Assembly: GCF_004022215.1 (NCBI RefSeq)
Contig: NZ_SAUZ01000034.1
Coordinates: 1 to 39,352 of the forward strand
Length of the DNA stretch: 39,352 nucleotides
Source of the DNA: Paenirhodobacter populi
GTDB taxonomy: Bacteria; Pseudomonadota; Alphaproteobacteria; Rhodobacterales; Rhodobacteraceae
Direction of reading: 5' to 3'
Shown in pieces: positions 24,316 to 32,039 of the stretch; position 1 is the stretch's first letter, and each line of letters begins with the position of its first letter. Below the pieces are notes generated by a model, which was not told the origin of the DNA, ran no database searches, and worked only from the letters and a program-made list of their open reading frames with translations. The translations under genes were made by a program, and so were the position numbers.

Positions 24316-24531
24316 ATGGATATGCGCAAGCTCGTCGGTCACAATTTCGCGCGCCTGCGCCAGCAACAGGGGCTGACGCAGGAGCAGGTCGAGGAACGTT
24401 CAGGCTTCAGCCAGCAATACCTGAGCGATCTCGAACGCGGCAAGCGCAACCCGACGATCATCACCCTCTACGAGCTCTCGCTCGCCCTCGGCGTCAGCCA
24501 TATGGAATTGGTCAGGCCCCCGGAGGAATAG
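24316..24531 (+). CDS. Small XRE-family transcriptional regulator
   Basis: A 71-residue protein that is almost entirely one HTH_3 domain: VGHNFARLRQQQGLTQEQVEERSGFSQQYLSDLERGKRNPTIITLYELSLALGVS. The LTQEQVEERSGFSQQYLSDLERG block is the recognition helix-turn-helix. No ligand domain is present. The start could be either of two Met codons two residues apart. With the motif at 24265-24281 in its own promoter and a second copy between the Slam-like and lipoprotein genes, it is likely an autoregulator that also controls that pair. Confidence 0.85.
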   Translation: MDMRKLVGHNFARLRQQQGLTQEQVEERSGFSQQYLSDLERGKRNPTIITLYELSLALGVSHMELVRPPEE

Positions 24532-24669
24532 CGGGGAAGATAAACTACGCTGCTGCACCGGCGGAGAATCGAAGACCATCGCCGCAAAGCCCCAGACTGT
24601 GCACGCCGGGCCGTAAAGAACTTCGCTATGTTCCTGAGGTCTCCACCGGATACCGCCATGCCGGGAGAA

Positions 24670-25563
24670 TTACGCGCTTATTGGCGCGGCGCTCTCACCC
24701 AGCCTCGAGACGGCCCACGGCCCCGCATGACCTTTCCGCAGCCAGGCCGCGACCAGTTGGAAACCGCTCTGCGGCCAATCCTTCGGCGTGTCGATCCTGA
24801 CCAGCTCGGCGATCCCAAAGCCGTTCTCCTCCAAATCTCGCAGCCGGGCCCGCGTCGTCAGGTTGGTCAGCGGCGCCAGCCAGACGATGTTCGGGGCGAT
24901 CCTCATCGCATGCTGGCTGAAGACCCGCAGCCGGGACCAGGGCGGGTTCGTCATCACCCAGTCGACCGGCTGGCTCCAGTCCAGGAAATCCCGCCCTTCG
25001 CCGATCTCGCACCAGTGTCGCTCGAGATGCGCCGGAAACCGGTCATGGAACGCGCCCTGCCCCTTTGCCGGATCCAGCACGCTGCCCGTCATCCGGGGCG
25101 CGAAATGGGCTATGATGGCTGCCGCCAAATCCGGCGGCGTCATCACCAGATCCCGCTCGGGCGCATTCGTCGCCGGCACCAGCCCGCCGCGACCGGTGGC
25201 AACCGGGCGCAAGGCGGAACGCAACCCGAGAATGGCAAGGGCACGCACGAGCGTCGCCACCGTCCCGACAAGATCCTGCTCCAGCGCGATGATCGTAGGC
25301 CGACTGCAGCCGACACGGCGCGCCAGATCCGCCTGGCTCAGCCCCCGCGCCCGACGCCGCCCGGCGAGCTCCGAGCCGCCGCCATCCATCTCGCGTGCCC
25401 AGGCCCAGCGCAGATCCAGCACCGCCATCACCACGACGAGCGACCGGATGCTCCCTTCGCCGCGTTCGAGCGCCCGGACCGTCGGCACGCTGACCCCGGC
25501 CGCCTGCGCGACATCGGATTGCGTCATGCCGCGCGCGCGGCGGGTTTCGAGGAGGAGTTTCAT
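24670..25563 (-). CDS. Double-XRE helix-turn-helix fused to adenine-methyltransferase-like domain
   Basis: A 297-residue protein with an unusual layout. Residues 1-52 form an HTH_3 domain (TRRARGMTQSDVAQAAGVSVPTVRALERGEGSI). Residues 66-115 form a second (LAGRRRARGLSQADLARRVGCSRPTIIALEQD). From about 138 a Rossmann-type methyltransferase segment follows: TPPDLAAAIIAHF, motif I VLDPAKGQGAF (162-172), an acidic residue in WCEIGEG, and motif IV TNPPW (205-209), the [DN]PP[YFW] signature of N6-adenine or N4-cytosine methyltransferases. There is no separate target-recognition domain, so the HTHs may give specificity. No restriction enzyme lies next to it. An imperfect inverted repeat and the 8-bp tandem array lie just upstream. 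Confidence 0.7.
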   Translation of the reverse strand: MKLLLETRRARGMTQSDVAQAAGVSVPTVRALERGEGSIRSLVVVMAVLDLRWAWAREMDGGGSELAGRRRARGLSQADLARRVGCSRPTIIALEQDLVGTVATLVRALAILGLRSALRPVATGRGGLVPATNAPERDLVMTPPDLAAAIIAHFAPRMTGSVLDPAKGQGAFHDRFPAHLERHWCEIGEGRDFLDWSQPVDWVMTNPPWSRLRVFSQHAMRIAPNIVWLAPLTNLTTRARLRDLEENGFGIAELVRIDTPKDWPQSGFQLVAAWLRKGHAGPWAVSRLGESAAPISA

Positions 25564-25570
25564 GTCAAGA

Positions 25571-25604
25571 ATCGTTTGCCTTTAAGCCGCAAAAAGCAAA
25601 TGAT
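25571..25604 (-). promoter_or_regulatory. Inverted repeat upstream of the XRE-methyltransferase
   Basis: ATCGTTTGC (25571-25579) and GCAAATGAT (25596-25604) form an inverted repeat with one mismatch, 8 nt before the start codon. It is a candidate autoregulatory operator for the gene's own HTH domains. Confidence 0.45.
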
Positions 25605-25686
25605 TGTTTACATGATATGCGGTGCCTGACGTAGGCGTGCCGCTTTTTTAAGAACCTGGCTGTGGTCGCCACGGGCAGATAGAGTC

Positions 25687-25821
25687 CGTCCAACGGTCCA
25701 ACGGTCCAACGGTCCAACGGTCCAACGGTCCAACGGTCCAACGGTCCAACGGTCCAACGGTCCAACGGTCCAACGGTCCAACGGTCCAACGGTCCAACGG
25801 TCCAACGGTCCAACGGTCCAA
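25687..25821. repeat. 8-bp tandem repeat (GGTCCAAC), about 17 copies
   Basis: Fifteen perfect GGTCCAAC units (25695-25814) are flanked by one copy with a first-base change and a partial final copy. Because 8 is not a multiple of 3, all frames stay open and yield repeating peptides (TVGPLDRW on the minus strand), which are artefacts. Such arrays expand and contract by slippage. It lies about 125 bp upstream of the XRE-methyltransferase start. Confidence 0.95.
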
Positions 25822-25963
25822 GAAGACCATCCGAGAAATATCGCGCTCGGCAATTCAAAATATGGCATGGCGATGCGATAAAACCAGCGGCATCCAAACC
25901 GGAAAATGTTGGAGAGGGCGGTAAGCGGCCTGATGGCAGTGTCGAGTGGTCGCTGCGGCGACG

Positions 25964-26210
25964 TTAAAAGAGCTGCCACTCGCGCCAAGCGCAGCGAAAA
26001 ATATTTGCGAACCGATTACAAAGTCGGGAGCAGTCAAAAGAGTGGATCGCCACGTTGCGACTACGGCTTCTTGGCGATGCGGCTACTGAAGCCTTTTGGT
26101 CGCTCGTCACGGCACCGTCAACCTTGCAACGCATCGCAGAATACATGCATATGACGACCGTGAATCTCACTAAATACCCTTTGCCTGATCTGAGCGGGAA
26201 CAGAGAATAG
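25964..26210 (+). pseudogene. Truncated gene upstream of the uracil-DNA glycosylase
   Basis: A plus-strand frame without a start codon reads QAQRKIFANRLQSREQSKEW ... LRLRLLGDAATEAFWSLVTA ... LQRIAEYMHMTTVNLTKYPLPDL and ends at TAG 26208-26210. The sequence has normal amino-acid composition and continues to a stop 10 nt before the glycosylase ATG, an operon-like spacing. An in-frame TAA near 25965 limits it upstream, and GC-rich or repetitive sequence replaces its 5' end. It seems to be the C-terminus of a partner gene lost by recombination; the family was not recognised. Confidence 0.4.
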
Positions 26211-26220
26211 GAACGCAGCA

Positions 26221-27087
26221 ATGACCTTAAAAGACACCATGGCCAATGCACTTGAGGCCGGATGGGCCGATGCTGTTCCGTTAAGCTGGAGACAGGAGTT
26301 TGATAATGTTAGTCCAGACTTCACGGCGCACGCACTTAATAAGGTTCAGGAAGGTGAATTTTCTTCACCATATCCGTCACTGTTGCCCGATCAAAATCAA
26401 CGACACCTGTTCCGCGCATTCCGTGGGATCGCTCCAAATCAAGTTCGAGTCTGCGTTATTGGGCAGGATCCATATCCCGAACGGGATCGCGCCACGGGTC
26501 GAGCCTTTGAGGATGGTGCGGCCCACAGCGGTATCGCAATTAGCTTGAGGCGACTCCTTCAATCAGCCGTTACGGTATCGAATCAAAATCAGAAGGCGGA
26601 CGAAAATGCGTCGGGGTGGAGTCTAATCAGAGATGATGCAGATCAATATTTTTCCGAAACAGAGGCAATGACAATGTACTTTGACAGATTGGCAGAAGAG
26701 GGGGTTCTGTTTCTAAACGCTGCTTGGACCTTCACCGAAAGCGCGCCCCTTCCTAGCAAAAAAGAGCTAAAATATCGTCGCGATCGAATTCAGCGCGCGC
26801 ACGCTGCGCTCTGGAAGCCTGTAACTCTGCGGCTAATAAAGCGTTTGGCTGAGAGAGATGATCCACCAGTTTTTCTATTGCTTGGAAAGAAAGCCAAGAA
26901 AATCCTTTCTACGGCCACCAAGCGTGATAAAAAGGAAATTCCCAATGTTTACTGTCCTCATCCAACAGCGAGAAAAGGCGCCTATTTTAATCACCGAAAT
27001 CCTCTCGCTCAAGTAAACGAAATATTGAAGCCTGCAGCAGCAGTTAAGTGGTCTCCGTTTGATGATGAAATCAACGAGCACGCCTGA
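26221..27087 (+). CDS. Family-1-like uracil-DNA glycosylase
   Basis: A 288-residue UDG-superfamily protein. Motif 1, VCVIGQDPYPERDRATGRAF (GQDPYP at 81-86), holds the catalytic Asp and the Tyr that excludes thymine; family 1 normally has GQDPYH. LFLNAAWTF (163-171) corresponds to the uracil-binding Asn motif LLLNTVLTV. HPTARKGAYFNHRNP (247-261) is the minor-groove/His loop (HPSP in Ung). It is longer than Ung (about 225) because of an insert around 118-145. Lower G+C than the flanks suggests acquisition. AGGAA precedes the ATG. Whether it acts in repair or in defence against modified DNA is open. Confidence 0.7.
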   Translation: MTLKDTMANALEAGWADAVPLSWRQEFDNVSPDFTAHALNKVQEGEFSSPYPSLLPDQNQRHLFRAFRGIAPNQVRVCVIGQDPYPERDRATGRAFEDGAAHSGIAISLRRLLQSAVTVSNQNQKADENASGWSLIRDDADQYFSETEAMTMYFDRLAEEGVLFLNAAWTFTESAPLPSKKELKYRRDRIQRAHAALWKPVTLRLIKRLAERDDPPVFLLLGKKAKKILSTATKRDKKEIPNVYCPHPTARKGAYFNHRNPLAQVNEILKPAAAVKWSPFDDEINEHA

Positions 27088-27089
27088 TT

Positions 27090-28137
27090 GGCTTTGTCCC
27101 GCTATTCGGGTTTTGGCTGGACGTATCTCTTTCCCAGATATCTTCAGCGCATGCGGACGGTCTCGGGCGTGCCGAGTGAGGTAAAGCGGTTCATGAGTGC
27201 GATGCGGATCTGAACCTCTGCATCCTGCCTGTCGAAGTCTCTGGCCATGATGCGCTCGCCCAGGAGCTTGACGCATCTCATCTTGGCTTCCACGCGACTT
27301 CGTCAGTGATATCCGGACCATTTCTTCCAGTGGGTCCGTCCGAACCATTTGGAGGCACGTAGCGCTTTGTTTTGCGCCTGCGGGCCGGGATCGTGCCCTT
27401 TCCAGGCCCTGGCATTTCGTCGCGGGAGGTAGTGAGGGCACGAACGCCATCGGTCCGAGAGAGTGCCCGAACGGCATCGGCGCCTCGGGCCGCGATGGCG
27501 CCGTGGCAGCCCTTGGTGTCATAGATACCATCGGCGGTAACGCTGTCGATCCGCTCTTCAGCTGGTATCTGCGCCAGTAGGCCGGGCAGAACGGGTGCAT
27601 CCCGATGCGGTTACTGGTCATCTCCACCGCCCGCACTTCAGTGTATCAGCGTCGATACCGATGTGGATCTTGCGCCACTGGCGACGGCGGCTGGTCCCAT
27701 GCTTGCGGACCTTCTACTCGCCCTCACCAGAGAACTTGATCCTCGTGCTGTCCACCAGCAGATGCAGCGGCCCGGACGCGGCACGATATGGGATCTGTAC
27801 CTTCAGGTGCTTCTGCCTGCGACAGATCGTCGTGTAGTCAGGCACCGGCCAGTCGAGACCGGATAGGCTCAGCAGGCTCTCTACGAACCCAGTTGTTTGT
27901 CGGAGTGGTAGTCCGAACAGCACCTCGACCGACAGGCAAAACTGTATGGCCGCTGCCGAAGACCTCTCAGGATGACCCGGCTTTCCGTTCGGGACTGCGA
28001 ACCATGACATCTCCGGGTCAAACCACACCATCAGAGAGCCACGGCGTTTCAGAACCTGACTGTAGCTAGACCAGTTCGTCGTGCGGAAAAGGGGATGGGC
28101 TTGCTCATGCGGTCAATCTAACCCGCTGACTCACAAA
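27090..28137 (-). mobile_element. IS5/IS903-type element, degenerate
   Basis: The minus strand carries an IS903-group DDE transposase. The N-terminal part is intact in one frame (MVWFDPEMSWFAVPNGKPGHPERSSAAAIQFCLSVEVLFGLPLRQTTGFV ... PDYTTICRRQKHL ... PLHLLVDSTRIKFSGEGE, first catalytic Asp in VDST). Further pieces lie in other frames (RRQWRKIHIGID; SRVEAKMRCVKLLGERIMARDFDRQDAEVQIRIALMNRF). Ends are approximate: GGCTTTGT near 27090 resembles an IS903-type terminus. It abuts the stop of the glycosylase gene. Confidence 0.8.
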
Positions 28138-28273
28138 CATGAATCCGCCGACCAGAGAGAGCGCAACAAAGCCCTTCAAGATCATTCGGTATAGCCACGG
28201 CTGTCGGGTTATTGCTTGCGTATCGTATACTAAGTATCATGCGGCGGGATCACTTATACTCTTTGGGCAAGCA

Positions 28274-29926
28274 ATGGACCTAGAATACGAAAAGGAACAG
28301 CAGCGGAGATTGGCTATTCTGATTGAGGAACTGAAAGCAGGCAAGATCCATTTTTCCTCCCATCTCCACGCCAAAATGTCTGCATCCGTTGATGCTATTC
28401 GAATTAAGCCGGACGGCACCGTAGATTTGTCGACGGTGGACGCTTCGGTTCGCTCAATGGCCTTTATGTCGTCTATAATGAGGGATCGCGAAGACATGAA
28501 GGCAGAGATCTCCATCTACGAGATCAACAAGATGTTCTACGATTTTCTAGAACTGAACATGGGTTGGCTTATCAAGGGTGCCAAAGAGCGCGGCATGGAC
28601 GCTCACGAGGTTGGATTGGCATTGAGTTCCTCAGCTGCCTACGTGGAAAATATTATCCCTAGCATTCGCAAATGTATGGAGATGCTAGATGATTTCTGGG
28701 AGAGCTTGACCGCAGTATGCCAATATCATCTTCAAGACTTTGATGGACTAAAGGCGGTATTTGGTGGTGATCTCTTCCCTTCTTATCAACAGAACATTGC
28801 ATCTAGTTCAGGGCTATACTTGGATGTGATCGCCCTTAACGATCCTTTTTCAAAATCCAGGCACGTCTTTGAATCTGGAAGTTATAAGCAGGCTGTATAT
28901 ATATTCGCCAAACATGTAATTAACTTGATGGATTACAAAGAGCTAGCCCTATGCGATGAGCATATGCCGCTCGTTGCCATAGTGCCGCCAACAAAGTTCG
29001 ATGAATCCAACCGTGAGTGGCTAGGATCAATGATCAGATCCGATACCACGAAGCATTTGTCCACCGCTTTCGGCCGCACGTTCAATGACATTGATGAGGT
29101 CGAAGACTTTTTGAAGGGCGCCGCCGAACCTGAGGACCTAGTCAAGTTGATCGTTAGGAAGGAAATGATCCTTTTCGACGTCGAATGGGAGGGCGACCTC
29201 CTAGCTCAGATGAAGCGAGCCATGGCGAACACCGATCTTAGAGTAGCCTCTCCGACACACGCAGGACGCTTTCTGACGGGCATTATCTTTGGGCGCATGG
29301 GGCAGGCTACCGACATTCTGCAGAGAAGCCGAGACTTCGGCAGCATTCCACTTCTTGATGCACCAACCTCTTGGCGGTATTTCAATTTCGCGCTGGCGCA
29401 CCAGTCCACAGATAACCTGGCCTATGATCGCAAGGAGCTTCACATGGTGCATGGCCTGCAACGTGCTGCGGCGACTGATGCTGAGTGGCTTGGAAATATT
29501 CCTCCCTCAGCGCTGATAGAAATGCGAAAGCAAGGGGCCATGCCAGAAATCAGGGAGATGCTAAGTAAAGGAATTTCAGAGATCGCAGTAGCTAATCCAG
29601 ATGGCTTCTACAGAACGGCCGATCAAGTAGTTGCGAACGTCCAAGAAGCTTTCGATCTGCACAAGCAGAACATAGAGGCTCTTAAGAAAAAGCGCTGGAA
29701 GTTTCTCGGCCATGACATTGGAGGCTGGCTCGTAACCGGATCATTGGAAATCGGAGCAGCGGTGCTTGGAACTCCGGCCATAGGATTAGGAGCCCTCGTA
29801 GCGCAAAATGCCTTCGATCTACCCAAGCTGAAAGATCTTCCGAAGAGAAATCGAGAGACAAAATCGGCATTGGATTATGCCAAGCGTTCGCCGATCGGCC
29901 TTCTTTTCAGCCACGGGCCAAAGTGA
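28274..29926 (+). CDS. Hypothetical protein, 550 aa, unrecognised family
   Basis: An intact, mostly helical and charged protein in a lower-G+C region. No known motif was identified. The centre contains GLYLDVIALNDPFSKSRHVFE and HMPLVAIVPPTKFDES. The C-terminal 70 residues have a Gly/Ala-rich hydrophobic stretch (GGWLVTGSLEIGAAVLGTPAIGLGALVAQ), possibly membrane-interacting, followed by a basic tail. The start MDLEYEKEQQ is preferred; upstream codons include an in-frame ATG at 28139, but the 45 extra residues overlap a likely promoter (TTGCTT, 17-bp spacer, TATCAT at about 28211-28239). It lies between an IS5 remnant and an unrelated orphan gene, so it may be a cargo or defence gene; this is inference only. 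Confidence 0.6.
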   Translation: MDLEYEKEQQRRLAILIEELKAGKIHFSSHLHAKMSASVDAIRIKPDGTVDLSTVDASVRSMAFMSSIMRDREDMKAEISIYEINKMFYDFLELNMGWLIKGAKERGMDAHEVGLALSSSAAYVENIIPSIRKCMEMLDDFWESLTAVCQYHLQDFDGLKAVFGGDLFPSYQQNIASSSGLYLDVIALNDPFSKSRHVFESGSYKQAVYIFAKHVINLMDYKELALCDEHMPLVAIVPPTKFDESNREWLGSMIRSDTTKHLSTAFGRTFNDIDEVEDFLKGAAEPEDLVKLIVRKEMILFDVEWEGDLLAQMKRAMANTDLRVASPTHAGRFLTGIIFGRMGQATDILQRSRDFGSIPLLDAPTSWRYFNFALAHQSTDNLAYDRKELHMVHGLQRAAATDAEWLGNIPPSALIEMRKQGAMPEIREMLSKGISEIAVANPDGFYRTADQVVANVQEAFDLHKQNIEALKKKRWKFLGHDIGGWLVTGSLEIGAAVLGTPAIGLGALVAQNAFDLPKLKDLPKRNRETKSALDYAKRSPIGLLFSHGPK

Positions 29927-30662
29927 CTGACGGATTCGTAGATTCGAGCGTGTCAGCCGCATAGGCTTAAAAGAGATGTTTGTAGACTGACACCCAGTCT
30001 ATATATCTAGGCGTTTATATCAGCGAATGTCTGGAATGTCACGCATCACTACAAGCCCTCCCGCGTGTCATGCTGCGTCACGCCTCGAAGGGCGGCTTTG
30101 GAGAATGCGGCAATGCAGCATTCTGGGAAGCTGAGTGGCGACTATGGGCCGCATCACATCCAATCTTGCTGGTTGTTTGCTACGGATCAAGACGAAGGGC
30201 AGCTTCCGGGAATGCGGCCACGCAGCATTGCTCGGGGCCGACCGGCCGTAGTGGGCCGCCCTTGCCTGCGCGCCTAAGGTCAGTTCAGCCTAGAAAAATC
30301 TGCTGGGTGCTATGCCGTAGCATGTTGCTCGGGGAGCCATCGCCGACGCTCAGCTAGGTTGCAGCGAGTTCATAGGCAGCGCAGATGAGACATCAGGCGG
30401 GACCCTTCGCGGCCATTCAGAGGCGAGCCCATTCAGCGGTGCGGATTTTCCGGAGTGGCCGTTCCTGTTTGCCGCTGCGATGCATTTTGAGCAAGGTCAG
30501 TCGGCAGGTGCAGAACTACAGCAACGCAGCGCGTACATCGGAGCGGCCTCCACCTTGCGCGGCAACCCCGGTCACATCGACCAGCTTATGTCCTGTACGG
30601 GGCGTGCACCGTTCATCTTTCCGAGCTCACCGATTTCCTCTATCTCTTGACGAAACGAGAAC
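29927..30662. other. Gene-free stretch with degenerate dispersed repeats
   Basis: No supported gene. Two diverged copies of one sequence are seen at about 30086-30122 (GAAGGGCGGCTTTGGAGAAT...) and 30194-30230 (GAAGGGCAGCTTCCGGGAAT...), both continuing as GCGGC-A-GCAGCATT. A related copy occurs near 31769. Open frames here are short, overlapping and without domains. Confidence 0.5.
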
Positions 30663-31535
30663 ATGAGCGAATTTCGGTCTATGGCTTCACATTTCGGATC
30701 AGTTAGGGATTTTCAAGGCTACTCCGCTGAAGAAGTGGGTGCGATGAGTTCTCAGGAACAAGTCGCGATGATGGTCGAGTGGTTCAACCAGCAGTTTGAG
30801 GACCCCCAAAACGATACACCATACAACAAGGACATGGGCGGGTACGTATACCTCTGGGGTGGACCCTTCGACGCCAGTGACCAAATCCAAGCTGAGTTCT
30901 CAGACGCCGTGGACTTCGATACGATGATGCTTGCGGTTGATCGTGTGCAGGGAGATGGGACGCTAGAATGGGCACCAACGACCGGTGGCGATTTCTACGA
31001 ACACCCGGAAGACGACCGTGTTGAGGCGGGAGAGATTGTTGACGGGGACGGTGAATGGCCTCCCGTAGTCGCGGATCAGGTACCAGTGCCGCCGGAGCCT
31101 GAAGCGCGCGCCGAGGTGATCCGCCGCCTGGATGAATTGGAAGCAATAGTCCAACCGCTTCTGGATAGGTTTGAGGCCGAACCTCAAGCCCCCCCTATGA
31201 TGGGCCACAACAATCCACCAGAGGAACTGGAAATCGTTCAAGCCGTTTCTCGGGACGAATGGCAGCAGGTGAAGGCCGCGATTGATGAAATTCGCCAGCA
31301 AACGCAAGTAGAAGAACCGGACATTGTGAGCGTGGAGCAAGGCAATAATCGCCTGTTCGCTGCGGCGACTGCCTTGGCCGGGTGGATTCAGAACCGGGTT
31401 AACGCAGCAATTGATGCCGGAGCCGCCATCGGTGTCGCGTATGGCATTGCAAATCCTGAGGCAGCAAGAGCAGCGCTTATAGGTGCGGCTCAAGCGGTTC
31501 AAACGTGGTTGGCCTCAATGCCTTGGCCGTTCTGA
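30663..31535 (+). CDS. Hypothetical protein with YVYLWGGPFDA motif, 290 aa
   Basis: The N-terminal region (residues 20-85) contains SSQEQVAMMVEWFNQQFEDPQNDTPYNKDMGGYVYLWGGPFDASDQIQAEFSD. The YxWGGPxDAxxxIxxxF pattern recurs in uncharacterised accessory-genome proteins. An acidic, Pro-rich linker and a helix pair (ARAEVIRRLDELEAIVQPLLDRF; WQQVKAAIDEIRQQTQ) follow. The C-terminus (ALAGWIQNRVNAAIDAGAAIGVAYGIANPEAARAALIGAAQAVQTWL) is Ala-rich and may be membrane-associated. The frame is intact with no strong ribosome site. Function is unknown. Confidence 0.6.
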   Translation: MSEFRSMASHFGSVRDFQGYSAEEVGAMSSQEQVAMMVEWFNQQFEDPQNDTPYNKDMGGYVYLWGGPFDASDQIQAEFSDAVDFDTMMLAVDRVQGDGTLEWAPTTGGDFYEHPEDDRVEAGEIVDGDGEWPPVVADQVPVPPEPEARAEVIRRLDELEAIVQPLLDRFEAEPQAPPMMGHNNPPEELEIVQAVSRDEWQQVKAAIDEIRQQTQVEEPDIVSVEQGNNRLFAAATALAGWIQNRVNAAIDAGAAIGVAYGIANPEAARAALIGAAQAVQTWLASMPWPF

Positions 31536-32039
31536 TGTCCACACGGATCGAGTCTACACTCCGCAAAAATCTGGCGAAACTGTTCCCTGCGCGGTGCTCG
31601 GTCTGCCCATACTCGGCAGGATAGGAAGTACCCTCCTCGACGGCGTCATTTTCAGCGACCGCCTCGTCGGTGGCGGCGCAGTCCATTCGTGAGTGTCGCG
31701 GCGAATGTCGGCTCTCCGCCCTGTGGGGCAAGCTTCGGCGGAACGGATCTTATCCGTGTGCTGCACCAGCGAAGGGCGGGAATGTCCCGCTTCGCTACCA
31801 TCATGGCCGAGTTCTTGCTGCGTCACCAGCCGAACGGCTGCTAAGCGGAATTCGCCCCTGCAGCATGAGTCCTCGCCGACCCGCAGCTTTGGGCCGCTCA
31901 TGCCGTTGACCGAACGGAGAGTGTATCGATACTCATCTTCGTCTCGAAACTGGCCTGCCGGCCGGGGTTCCGCAGCAGCGGCCAATCCCCTGGCTTCGCT
32001 GCAAGCCTTTCCCCTGATCCTCCCGGACGGAGCCGAACC
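31536..32039. other. Gene-free stretch before the flavin reductase
   Basis: No supported gene. It contains a third diverged copy of the GAAGGGCGGGAATG repeat (about 31769) and the candidate promoter at 31906-31933. Confidence 0.5.
31906..31933 (+). promoter_or_regulatory. Candidate promoter and operator of the flavin reductase
   Basis: TTGACC (31906-31911), a 16-bp spacer and GATACT (31928-31933) form a sigma70-like pair. The perfect palindrome GTATCGATAC (31923-31932) overlaps the -10, as for a repressor site. Confidence 0.45.

Noticed and set aside
25687-25821. CRISPR-like array
   Set aside because: Units are 8 bp and contiguous with no spacers, and no cas gene is present.
25565-25988. 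Overlapping frames with TVGPLDRW repeats
   Set aside because: They are products of an 8-bp tandem repeat read in three frames, not a conserved protein.
30065-30666. Several 70-95-codon frames
   Set aside because: They overlap in different frames over degenerate repeats and lack ribosome sites and domains.
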